Shown here: positions 1 to 7,808 of the stretch, in pieces | Layout: every line of letters begins with the position of its first letter | How positions within the stretch are numbered: position 1 is the first letter of the stretch | Source of the DNA: Flagellimonas algicola | GTDB taxonomy: Bacteria > Bacteroidota > Bacteroidia > Flavobacteriales > Flavobacteriaceae | Length of the DNA stretch: 64,000 bases | Assembly: GCF_005937185.1 (NCBI RefSeq) | Contig: NZ_VCNI01000001.1 | Span: forward strand, 186,001 to 250,000 | Direction of reading: 5' to 3' | The notes under the pieces: model-generated | Told to the model about the DNA's origin: nothing | Database searches by the model: none | Seen by the model: the letters and a program-made list of their open reading frames with translations, nothing else | Position numbers and translations under genes: made by a program

Positions 1-1
1 C

Positions 2-1321
2 TTCAGGCGGGACGGTTCATCCCGTTTTGGTGCCAACACCAAATACGGAAATTTCGCTTCCGTTTCTGCCGGATGGACCTTGAGCAATGAATCATTTTTT
101 CCAGAGGATGCATTGGTAAGCTTTACCAAGTTAAGGGCAAGTTGGGGACAAACAGGAAATAACCAAATAGGGGATTTTGGTTCCATAGCCTTGATCGAAC
201 CAGATAATTACGTTGTTGATGGGCAGTTGGTTCCTGGGTCCTATACTGATACCTCACCCAACCCAGATTTGTCCTGGGAAACCAACACAGCACTTAATGT
301 GGGATTGGATCTAGGTATCTTGGATAACAAACTCCTGTTTACAGCGGAATATTACAAATCCAATACCACGGACCTCTTATTGGAAGTACCGGTACCACAG
401 CAATCAGGATTCTCGCAATCATTGCAAAATATTGGCGAATTGGAGAACAAGGGATTTGAATTCGAAATCCGGGGAAATAACTTTGAGATTGGGGAGTTGG
501 GCCTCTCGTTCAACGCCAATATTACCAGTAGTAAAAATGAAGTTTTGGCCTTGGGAGAAGGGCAGGAACAGATTATCCAGAATAATGGAGGGATGGACTT
601 TTTGACCAAAGTGGGCGGAAGCATAGCAGAATTTTACGCGTACGATATCCAAGGTGTTTTCAGGACCCAAGCGGAGATTGATGCAGCCACCATTGCCCCA
701 TTGGCCGGTACCGAGGTTGGGGATTACATTGTAAGGGATGCCGATGGAGATGGGCAGATAACCCCAGATGATAGGGTGACCTTGGGCGATTACAATCCTG
801 ATTTTACCTATGGTTTTGGGTTTAACCTGAACTATAAAGGTTTTGACTTTAGCGCTCAATTTGCAGGTGTTGAAGGAAGGAAGGTCTCGGACCGCATGGT
901 CTATTTTGCCGAAAGTGGGGAAGGGTTTTTTGTTCCCACCCAGCATTATTTTGACAATTACTACTCGGATCGAAACCCCAATGGTTTCTTTAGAAGACCG
1001 GATTTTTCCAGTTTTTCATCTGCCGGTAGGTTGACCCGGGCCTCCAGTCTTTCGGTTTATGATGCGGATTACTTCCGTTTAAGAAGCATGCAAGTGGGAT
1101 ATAACTTCCCCGAAAGTACCACGGCCTATTTGGGCATCGATTTCCTTCGGCTTTACCTGACTGGAAATAACATTTTCAACAGCACTAAATTCAGGGGATA
1201 TAACCCTGATGCCTTGGATACCAGAGACACCAATAACCAACAGACCTTGACAAGGGGCTGGATCCAGTCTGCAAGTCCGTTGACACGCTTTATAGCGCTT
1301 GGATTAAACGTTAAATTTTAA
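2..1321 (+). CDS. SusC-family TonB-dependent receptor, 3' part
   Basis: C-terminal part of a SusC/RagA-type outer-membrane beta-barrel that imports a ligand captured by its SusD partner, powered by TonB. The reading frame is open from base 2 and the residues before the first possible start (a TTG at 80) are family-typical (FGANTKYGNFASVSAGWTLS), so the gene begins upstream of the window; 439 residues are visible. Seen: RASWGQTGNNQIGDFGS, a 'NKLLFTAEYY' strand, the calcium-site-like 'DADGDGQITPDDR', and a terminal strand ending FIALGLNVKF, all usual for SusC barrels. SusD follows after 18 bp. The ligand cannot be read from the barrel; the downstream phosphodiesterase and phosphatase suggest a phosphorylated organic compound (inference). 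Confidence 0.95.
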   Translation, partial: FRRDGSSRFGANTKYGNFASVSAGWTLSNESFFPEDALVSFTKLRASWGQTGNNQIGDFGSIALIEPDNYVVDGQLVPGSYTDTSPNPDLSWETNTALNVGLDLGILDNKLLFTAEYYKSNTTDLLLEVPVPQQSGFSQSLQNIGELENKGFEFEIRGNNFEIGELGLSFNANITSSKNEVLALGEGQEQIIQNNGGMDFLTKVGGSIAEFYAYDIQGVFRTQAEIDAATIAPLAGTEVGDYIVRDADGDGQITPDDRVTLGDYNPDFTYGFGFNLNYKGFDFSAQFAGVEGRKVSDRMVYFAESGEGFFVPTQHYFDNYYSDRNPNGFFRRPDFSSFSSAGRLTRASSLSVYDADYFRLRSMQVGYNFPESTTAYLGIDFLRLYLTGNNIFNSTKFRGYNPDALDTRDTNNQQTLTRGWIQSASPLTRFIALGLNVKF

Positions 1322-1339
1322 ACCAAAAACTTAAGACAA

Positions 1340-2755
1340 ATGAATTTCAATAAATATATATTTCTAATGGTTGGTGTCTTGGTAGGATTGACTTCCTGCG
1401 AAAAGGAATTGGACATTGTACCTATAACGGAAAAGGCTTCCAACAATTTTTATTCCAACGAACAGGAGTTGGAAAGTGCTGTGGCGGGGGTGTATGCCCA
1501 ACTTCAGAATGGAGGGCTTTACGGACTGGATTTAATTGGTGTTGGCGAGATTTCCGGAGAGGATTCCTTTGAAGAAATCGCCGCCAATGATGGAGGTCGC
1601 TTTGGACAATTGGACGACTTTTCCACCAATGCCGGAAATGACTTGGTAGGAGATATTTGGAGAGAATCTTACCGAGGAATCCAACGGGCTAATACCGTGC
1701 TGAACCGAATTACAGATATCGAGTATGAATCCAGCGCTTTAAAGACCAACAGAATAGGGGAGATGAAGTTTGTTCGCGCCCTATTGTACTTTAATTTGGT
1801 GCGTTTGTATGGAGATGTTCCCTTAGTTGTAATAGAAACCGAAAGTCCATTTGATTTCTTTGGACAGGGTCGTACCGCATCCTCGGAGGTCTATGCCCAA
1901 ATACAAGCAGATCTCAACGATGCCATCCAAGATTTACCCGTGGAGAAATCCTCTGGAAAACCAGCAAGGGGAGCCGCACAGGCCCTTTTGGGCGATGTAC
2001 TGTTGACCCAAGGTAATTTCAGCGGAGCGCTGACCAATTATGAAGCCGTTGTTAACTCGGGGGTTTATGACTTGGCTCCAACCACAGCCGATATTTTTGG
2101 TGTGGCCAACGAAGGGAATTCCGAAATTTTGTTTGAAGTGCAATTTGCAAGTGGATTTTTGGTGGATGGAGAATTTGAGGGTAGTCCCGCAGGTTCCCAA
2201 TTTCGCCCATCTGGAACCACAGCTAATGCCAAAGGCCATAATTTGCCCACGCAGGCCTTTATAGATTCCTATGAGGCAGGGGACACCAGACTTAACGACT
2301 ATGTAGCTGTAGACGTAGGTGCCAATCCTTTTTACTTTTCAACGAAGTATGAGGTATCCACCACCGGTGCTGACGATGGTGGCAGTGATCATCTCATTAT
2401 TCGCTACGCCGATGTCATCCTTAAATATGCAGAAGCTTTGAACGAAAACGGTCAAACCGCGGAGGCTATAGTGCAGTTGGATGCCATACGCGCCAGAGCT
2501 GGATTGGCTGGGACAACGGCAACCACACAATCGGATGTTAGGGATGCTATTGAACAAGAAAGGCGTTTCGAGTTTATCGGAGAAGGACATCGCTGGCTGG
2601 ATCTTAAGCGATATGGCACTGCGGTGGAAGTCATGAATGCTTTCTTTAGCAGTACAGGAGCCAATGTTACTATTGATGCCACTAAGTTGATTCTTCCTAT
2701 ACCGCAAAGTCAATTGGATACCGATGCATCCATTACACAAAACCCGGGATATTAA
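1340..2755 (+). CDS. SusD/RagB-family lipoprotein
   Basis: Surface lipoprotein that forms the lid of the preceding SusC transporter and binds the ligand. It has 471 residues with a lipoprotein signal (MNFNKYIFLMVGVLVGLTSC, lipid Cys20). The N-terminal SusD-like domain carries helices such as 'NRIGEMKFVRALLYFNLVRLYGDVPLV'. The C-terminal SusD signature runs from 'IIRYADVILKYAEALNENG' through 'IEQERRFEFIGEGHRWLDLKRYG' to the usual ending 'LPIPQSQLDTDASITQNPGY'. It lies 18 bp after susC, so they are almost certainly co-transcribed. Two hairpins follow before the next gene, so downstream expression may be lower. The glycan-style name reflects family, not proven substrate. Confidence 0.95.
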   Translation: MNFNKYIFLMVGVLVGLTSCEKELDIVPITEKASNNFYSNEQELESAVAGVYAQLQNGGLYGLDLIGVGEISGEDSFEEIAANDGGRFGQLDDFSTNAGNDLVGDIWRESYRGIQRANTVLNRITDIEYESSALKTNRIGEMKFVRALLYFNLVRLYGDVPLVVIETESPFDFFGQGRTASSEVYAQIQADLNDAIQDLPVEKSSGKPARGAAQALLGDVLLTQGNFSGALTNYEAVVNSGVYDLAPTTADIFGVANEGNSEILFEVQFASGFLVDGEFEGSPAGSQFRPSGTTANAKGHNLPTQAFIDSYEAGDTRLNDYVAVDVGANPFYFSTKYEVSTTGADDGGSDHLIIRYADVILKYAEALNENGQTAEAIVQLDAIRARAGLAGTTATTQSDVRDAIEQERRFEFIGEGHRWLDLKRYGTAVEVMNAFFSSTGANVTIDATKLILPIPQSQLDTDASITQNPGY

Positions 2756-2773
2756 TCCAAGGGCTAAACACAC

Positions 2774-2790
2774 ACAAGATGAAGTCTTGT
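2774..2790. repeat. Inverted repeat after susD
   Basis: ACAAGA and TCTTGT are perfect complements separated by TGAAG, 19 bp past the susD stop codon. No clear T-run follows at once; a run of seven Ts lies 30 bp further on. It may be an mRNA 3' stabiliser or partial terminator. Confidence 0.4.
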
Positions 2791-2837
2791 AACTAGTAGA
2801 GAGATAGTTAGTTTGAGTTAGTTTTTTTAATTCAATT

Positions 2838-2856
2838 GGGGGGACTATGTCCCCCC
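2838..2856 (+). terminator. G/C hairpin between susD and the phosphodiesterase gene
   Basis: GGGGGGA, loop CTATG, TCCCCCC, then a T-rich stretch: a perfect 7-bp stem 40 bp upstream of the phosphodiesterase start. Stem strength and the following Ts fit an intrinsic terminator or attenuator. That would make SusCD mRNA more abundant than the downstream enzymes, as is common in SusCD operons. A stem of this kind makes an ATG at 2836 inside the hairpin an unlikely start. Confidence 0.5.
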
Positions 2857-2895
2857 TTTACTTCTTTTTACTTTCTAGCTAACGAAGCACACAGT

Positions 2896-3825
2896 ATGAA
2901 ACGATTATATTTTTTGACCGCTCTTCTAATATGGGTTGGTTGCAAGGAACAAAAGGAAATCAAGGAGCAAATAACTTCTGAAGCAATACCGAATGTAAAC
3001 TTGATTGCTGATAAAATCGCCAATCTAAAAGATTCGAAAAACAAGGAAGTGATGGTGGTAGCCCATCGTGGCGATTGGCGAAATGCCCCTGAAAACTCCA
3101 TACAAGCCATTCAAAACTGCATAGATATGGGAGTAGATATGGTTGAGATTGATATCCGGGAAACCGAGGATGGACATTTGGTGCTTATGCACGATGAAAC
3201 CATCGATCGTACAACAACGGGAAAAGGTGCAGTGAAGGAATGGACCTTAGATTCCTTGAGAACGCTGAGGTTGAAAGACGGTTTGGGCGTTCCCACTCCC
3301 CATGGAATCCCAACCTTGGAGGAAGCGCTTAGAACGACCAAGGACAAAATTTTGGTCAATTTGGATAAGAGCTACCCCATTTTTGATAAATGTTTTCAAA
3401 TTGTAAAGACGACCGGTACTTTGGATCAGGTCGTCATAAAGGGAACCAAGACGAGGGCAGAAGTGGAACAAGAATTTGGAGCTTATCTAGACCAAGTTTA
3501 CTTCATGCCTATAATCCGGTTAAAAAAGGATAGTGACCAAATTGTAACGGATTATGTAAAGAGCCGGAAACCTGTTGCATTCGAATTTATTGTTTCCAAT
3601 GATACGCTTGGCTTGGATTCCTATTTCAGCCAAATTCGGAAAGAAGGATCAGGCGTATGGGTCAATTCTCTATGGCCGCATTTAAGCGGGGGACATGATG
3701 ACGAAAAAGCCGCTATGGATATAAATACCTATCAATGGTACATTGACAATAATGTAGATATCATCCAAACAGATAGGCCAAAGTTGCTGTTGGAATTTCT
3801 AAGAAGCAAGAATCTGCATAAGTAA
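2896..3825 (+). CDS. Glycerophosphodiester phosphodiesterase lipoprotein
   Basis: Hydrolyses glycerophosphodiesters to glycerol-3-phosphate and an alcohol, probably at an outer membrane or periplasmic face. The chosen start gives MKRLYFLTALLIWVGC, a lipoprotein signal with lipid Cys16; an ATG at 2836 would add a non-signal leader and lies in a hairpin. The mature protein shows the GDPD signature: 'VVAHRGDWRNAPENS' (His57, Arg58, Glu66), 'MVEIDIRETEDG' (Glu84, Asp86) and 'LVLMHDETIDRTTTGKG' (catalytic His99). It is 309 residues, normal for a GDPD domain. It follows susCD and precedes a nucleoside phosphorylase and PafA-type phosphatase by very short gaps, so the operon seems to take apart phosphorylated organic molecules for phosphorus. 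Confidence 0.9.
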   Translation: MKRLYFLTALLIWVGCKEQKEIKEQITSEAIPNVNLIADKIANLKDSKNKEVMVVAHRGDWRNAPENSIQAIQNCIDMGVDMVEIDIRETEDGHLVLMHDETIDRTTTGKGAVKEWTLDSLRTLRLKDGLGVPTPHGIPTLEEALRTTKDKILVNLDKSYPIFDKCFQIVKTTGTLDQVVIKGTKTRAEVEQEFGAYLDQVYFMPIIRLKKDSDQIVTDYVKSRKPVAFEFIVSNDTLGLDSYFSQIRKEGSGVWVNSLWPHLSGGHDDEKAAMDINTYQWYIDNNVDIIQTDRPKLLLEFLRSKNLHK

Positions 3826-3832
3826 GGGTGAT

Positions 3833-4711
3833 ATGATTTTGGATTCCGAATTAATTGTCAATCCTGACGGGAGTATTTTCCATTTGCACCTGAAGCCGGG
3901 CCAAATTGCAAATACCGTAATTCTTGTGGGGGATCCCAAAAGGGTGAATGTATTTGAGTCCTTGTTTACGGAGGTGGAGTTCAAGATTGCCAATAGGGAA
4001 TATGTTAGCATGACCGGCAAATTCAATGGGAGGCGGATTACAGTGGTTTCAACAGGTGTTGGCATTGGAAATATTGACATAGTCATGAATGAGCTGGACG
4101 CCTTGGTCAATATTGATTTTGACTCAAGAGAAATCAAGACAACAAAAAGAAAGCTCCACTTTATTAGAATTGGCACCTCAGGGAGCCTTCAAAAGGATAT
4201 CCCTGTCAACTCCTATGTGATTTCCGAAAAATCGGTTGGTTTTGATAACCTTTTGTACTTCTATGATGATGGGGCGGAAGTTGTAAATGAGGAGTTCCGA
4301 AGATTGCTGCGAATATTGGTAGGAGGACATACCATCTTTCTAAACCCGTATGTGGTGGATGCCTCCCCGAAACTCCTGAAAATGTTGAAAAGTAAGGACA
4401 CGTTTACAGGAATCACCATAACGGCACCAGGATTTTACGTTCCGCAAGGACGGGAACTGCGACTTTCCAAAAAGTTGGATGATATCAATAACAAACTTTC
4501 CGACTTTGAATATCACGGATACAAAATCACCAACTACGAAATGGAAAGCTCCGCGCTTTATGGTCTTGCCAAAATGTTGGGGCACGAAGCCATTGCCATT
4601 TGTTTAATTATTGCCAATAGGCTGAATAAGGAAGCCAATCAGAATTATCGGGATAAAGTAAAAGAACTTATAAGCTATGTTTTATATAAAATTACTGCAG
4701 ATGAGACCTAA
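3833..4711 (+). CDS. Nucleoside phosphorylase (PNP/UDP family)
   Basis: Phosphorolysis of a nucleoside to free base plus (deoxy)ribose-1-phosphate. It has 292 residues, no signal peptide, and is therefore cytoplasmic. Seen: the N-terminal 'HLHLKPGQIANTVILVGDPKRV' phosphate-site region, 'STGVGIGNIDIVMNEL', 'IRIGTSGSLQ' and the nucleoside-binding 'YEMESSALYGLAKMLGH', all of the PNP_UDP_1 fold and closest in style to uridine phosphorylases. It starts 8 bp after the phosphodiesterase gene and overlaps the next gene by 11 bp, so it is within one operon. The base specificity cannot be read. In context it may salvage nucleosides released when phosphatases act on nucleotides. Confidence 0.85.
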   Translation: MILDSELIVNPDGSIFHLHLKPGQIANTVILVGDPKRVNVFESLFTEVEFKIANREYVSMTGKFNGRRITVVSTGVGIGNIDIVMNELDALVNIDFDSREIKTTKRKLHFIRIGTSGSLQKDIPVNSYVISEKSVGFDNLLYFYDDGAEVVNEEFRRLLRILVGGHTIFLNPYVVDASPKLLKMLKSKDTFTGITITAPGFYVPQGRELRLSKKLDDINNKLSDFEYHGYKITNYEMESSALYGLAKMLGHEAIAICLIIANRLNKEANQNYRDKVKELISYVLYKITADET

Positions 4712-5957
4712 GCTAAACCACATCTTTATTGCAATGGCTCTTGTATTTGAAATCAGCTGTAATACCAAAGCAGAAAAAGAAACCAACCGTCAAGAGAATA
4801 TCGAATTGGACGAATCCTCAAAACGTTTGCCCCTTTGGGAGGAAGGCTATTTGGATATCCATCATATTAATACTGGGAGCGGCAACAGTACCTTTTTTGT
4901 ATTGCCTGACGGTACCACCATGTTATTTGATGCAGGAAGCATGGACAAGGAAGGATTCGAGAAAAAGTACACCCCTTTAAAGGCAACTTCTCCGGTACCT
5001 GATAATAGTAAACCCACTTGGGAATGGATTTCCAATTATATAAAGCAGGTTGCCCCAAGAGGACATCAAGATTCCATTGACTATGCGCTGGTTTCCCATT
5101 TTCATTCTGACCACTATGGAAGTTTGGCGGAATTGGGTAGGGAAATTCCCTTTGGGAAAATTATAGATCGGGATTCCCCGTCCCTAAGCTTTCCTGTTGA
5201 TCTTGCCACTTATCTTAAGGATGATGAAATTTTTCAGGATTATATGACTTTTATTTCTGAAGAAAATGTGCCCACAGAGGCTTTGGAGGTGGGTAGTAAA
5301 TCGCAGATTCACTTAAAAAAAGATCAAGCTAAATATCCCAGTTTTTCCATTAGAAACATCAAAACCAACGCAACGATTTGGACAGGAAACGAAGAAGAAA
5401 CCCGTGAACTTTTTACCGCAGAGGATATAACTTCTTTCTATAACGGAGGGTATAATGAGAACCCGCTGAGTTTGGCCATTAAAATATCATACGGCCCCTT
5501 TGATTACTTCACCGGAGGCGACAACACGGGGCTTCAAGGGTATGGGCTACCACCATGGTTTGATGTGGAGACCCCTATGGCTAAAGTGGTAGGGCCTGTA
5601 GAGGTCACTACCCTTAATCATCATGGCAATCGGGATGCCACCAATGCTTTTTTTGTAGAAACGCTTGATCCCCAAGTTGTGGTTCAGCAATTGTGGTGCT
5701 CAGACCATCCCGGACAGGAAGTTTACCAACGGCTTATTTATCAAGATGACGAAACAAGTTCCAGACATATTTTCTCCACCAATATGCATCCCGAGACTTT
5801 GGTTACCTATGGTCCCTGGTTTAAGGACAATTACAAAAGCCTCCAAGGACATATTGTTGTTCGGGTAGCTCCAAATGGTTCAACCTACCAAGTCTATATT
5901 TTGGACGAATCCACCCTCAAAATAAAAGAAGAATATGGCCCTTATCAAAGCAAATAA
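4701..5957 (+). CDS. Metallo-beta-lactamase-fold lipoprotein
   Basis: A predicted exported metal-dependent hydrolase of unknown substrate. The start at 4701 (MRPKLNHIFIAMALVFEISC) gives a lipoprotein signal with Cys20; an earlier ATG at 4677 adds eight residues inside the upstream gene. The motif 'SHFHSDHYGS' (His133, His135, Asp137, His138) is the zinc-binding HxHxDH of the MBL superfamily, followed by 'TGGDNTG' and 'TTLNHHGN', likely later metal ligands. It has 418 residues. The 'IHHINTGSGNSTFFVLPDGTTMLFDAGS' start resembles ComEC-type MBL domains, but no membrane helices follow. It overlaps the phosphorylase by 11 bp and precedes pafA by 1 bp. A role as phosphodiesterase or nuclease in phosphate release is inferred from context only. 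Confidence 0.75.
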   Translation: MRPKLNHIFIAMALVFEISCNTKAEKETNRQENIELDESSKRLPLWEEGYLDIHHINTGSGNSTFFVLPDGTTMLFDAGSMDKEGFEKKYTPLKATSPVPDNSKPTWEWISNYIKQVAPRGHQDSIDYALVSHFHSDHYGSLAELGREIPFGKIIDRDSPSLSFPVDLATYLKDDEIFQDYMTFISEENVPTEALEVGSKSQIHLKKDQAKYPSFSIRNIKTNATIWTGNEEETRELFTAEDITSFYNGGYNENPLSLAIKISYGPFDYFTGGDNTGLQGYGLPPWFDVETPMAKVVGPVEVTTLNHHGNRDATNAFFVETLDPQVVVQQLWCSDHPGQEVYQRLIYQDDETSSRHIFSTNMHPETLVTYGPWFKDNYKSLQGHIVVRVAPNGSTYQVYILDESTLKIKEEYGPYQSK

Positions 5958-5958
5958 T

Positions 5959-7578
5959 ATGAAGATTGGAATTTACACAGTAATAATGTTTTTTACACAA
6001 TTGGCTCTAGCACAGCAGCAAGCCAAACCTAAACTGGTTGTTGGAATTGTGGTTGACCAAATGCGAGCCGAATATTTGTATCGCTTTCAGGATAACTATG
6101 GAGCGAATGGGTTTAAAAGATTGATGCGGGAAGGCTTCAATGTCAAGAACATGCACTACAACTACGTGCCAACGGCCACAGGTCCCGGACATGCATCAAT
6201 CTATACAGGTACTACACCCGCAAACCATGGAATAGTCGCCAATGATTGGTACGACAAAACTGCAAAAAGAAATATGTATTGCGCCCAAGACGAAGGTGTT
6301 TTTTTGACAGATGGAACCTCCAATGCAAAAAAGGAAATCAGTAGATATTCCCGGTCGCCTAAAAATCTATTGGCCTCTACCATCACAGATGAATTGAAAC
6401 TATTTACCAATGGTCGTTCCAAAGTGATTGGGATATCACTCAAGGACAGAGGAGCCATTTTTCCCGCGGGACATTTGGCCAACCATGCCTTTTGGTATCA
6501 TGAACAGACGGGCAAATTCATAACTAGCTCTTACTATTCAGAGAAACTTCCCTATTGGTTGATGGAATTCAACAAAAGACAACTAGCGGATTCCTTGCTC
6601 AATCTGACTTGGAATCTGCTAAAACCATCTGAGATGTATCAAAATAGTGGAGCAGATGACGCTTCTATGGAAAAGGTGTTTAAAGGAAGGACGGACGCCA
6701 CGCTTCCCTATAATTTAAAACGGCTACATAAAGCCAATGGGAACTTTGCCATGATGCCTTACGTTCCCTTCGGGAATTCGCTCTTGACTGCCCTGGCCAA
6801 AGCGGCTATGGACGGCGAAAAACTGGGTCAACGGAGGGAAATTGATTTTATGGCTATCAGTTATTCAAGTACAGATTACATAGGCCACAGTTATGGCATT
6901 AGATCCAAGGAATTGGAGGATACCTATTTACGTATGGATGAAGAAATAGCCAACCTGCTTTCATTTTTTGATTCGAGGTTGGGAAAAGGCAATTATCTCG
7001 TGTTTCTTACTGCAGATCATGCCGCCAGCGATCATCCGGATTTTCTTAAAACCTCAAATTTGCCGGGAGACTATTTTGGAGTGGAATCCATCAAGGAACA
7101 ATTGAATAAGGAACTTTCCAAGCTTTTTGGAGAAGAAAATTACGTTGCATACATGGACAAAACGCAGATTTATCTAAATGGGGTAAAAACACCAAAAAAG
7201 GAAGTACTCAAAGCGTCCATGAATTTTTTAAGCAAGATGGAAGGAATTAAAGAACTGTATGTTCCTGAATTCCATTCCAACAGAAATTGGGACATGGATA
7301 CAGTTTTTAGAAAAAGTTACCACTCGGATAATTCGGGTGATATTTTGTTGCATTTCAAATCAGGTTGGATGCCAAAACGGATGGCGGGAACGACCCATGG
7401 TGCTTTCTACAACAACGACAAGCACGTACCCTGCTTATGGTTTGGATGGAACGTCCCTAAAGGGGAGACCGTAAGAGCCAAAAGCATTGACCAAATTGCG
7501 CCAACCCTTTCCATGTTATTGAACATTCCCTTCCCTTCCCATGCTTCCAACAAGCCAATAGGGGAGTTGTTCCGTTAG
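5959..7578 (+). CDS. PafA-type alkaline phosphatase
   Basis: Exported phosphomonoesterase of the alkaline phosphatase superfamily. Start 5959 gives a Sec signal (MKIGIYTVIMFFTQLALAQ); the earlier in-frame ATG at 5935 overlaps the upstream gene. Mature protein: 'VVDQMRAEYL' (metal Asp33), 'VPTATGPGHASIYTG' with the likely nucleophile Thr74, 'GIVANDWYD' with Asn95, and 'SLKDRGAIFPAGH' supplying the Lys162 and Arg164 pair that marks PafA-like monoesterases rather than phosphodiesterases. Metal ligands continue with 'SYSSTDYIGHSYG', 'TADHAASDHP' and 'TTHGAFYNND'. It has 539 residues, family-typical. As last gene of the susCD-GDPD operon it would release inorganic phosphate after diester cleavage. 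PafA itself is known to be phosphate-insensitive in other Bacteroidota. Confidence 0.88.
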   Translation: MKIGIYTVIMFFTQLALAQQQAKPKLVVGIVVDQMRAEYLYRFQDNYGANGFKRLMREGFNVKNMHYNYVPTATGPGHASIYTGTTPANHGIVANDWYDKTAKRNMYCAQDEGVFLTDGTSNAKKEISRYSRSPKNLLASTITDELKLFTNGRSKVIGISLKDRGAIFPAGHLANHAFWYHEQTGKFITSSYYSEKLPYWLMEFNKRQLADSLLNLTWNLLKPSEMYQNSGADDASMEKVFKGRTDATLPYNLKRLHKANGNFAMMPYVPFGNSLLTALAKAAMDGEKLGQRREIDFMAISYSSTDYIGHSYGIRSKELEDTYLRMDEEIANLLSFFDSRLGKGNYLVFLTADHAASDHPDFLKTSNLPGDYFGVESIKEQLNKELSKLFGEENYVAYMDKTQIYLNGVKTPKKEVLKASMNFLSKMEGIKELYVPEFHSNRNWDMDTVFRKSYHSDNSGDILLHFKSGWMPKRMAGTTHGAFYNNDKHVPCLWFGWNVPKGETVRAKSIDQIAPTLSMLLNIPFPSHASNKPIGELFR

Positions 7579-7808
7579 AATATAAAACCCCTTGACTTAT
7601 CAATCGGGTTCCATGGCCAGTGGATTTGACTCCCATTACATAGGTCAAAGATTCCCTCATTGATTGCGAGTATTTTTGGGGACTTTGACTATCTTAGGGG
7701 TCATCTCTTGCAATTGTTTGTATAAGTTGTACTTCTGGAATCCATAAGGCTGGGTTTACAAATCAAACCACTAGGAACAAAATTTTAATGGGTTTAACCT
7801 AAAAAAGA

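Noticed and set aside
80-1321. A start at TTG 80 for the first SusC gene
   Set aside because: The frame is open to base 2 and the residues before 80 continue the conserved barrel, so the gene is cut by the window edge.
2836-2895. An upstream start for the phosphodiesterase
   Set aside because: The start lies in a G/C hairpin and would precede the lipoprotein signal.
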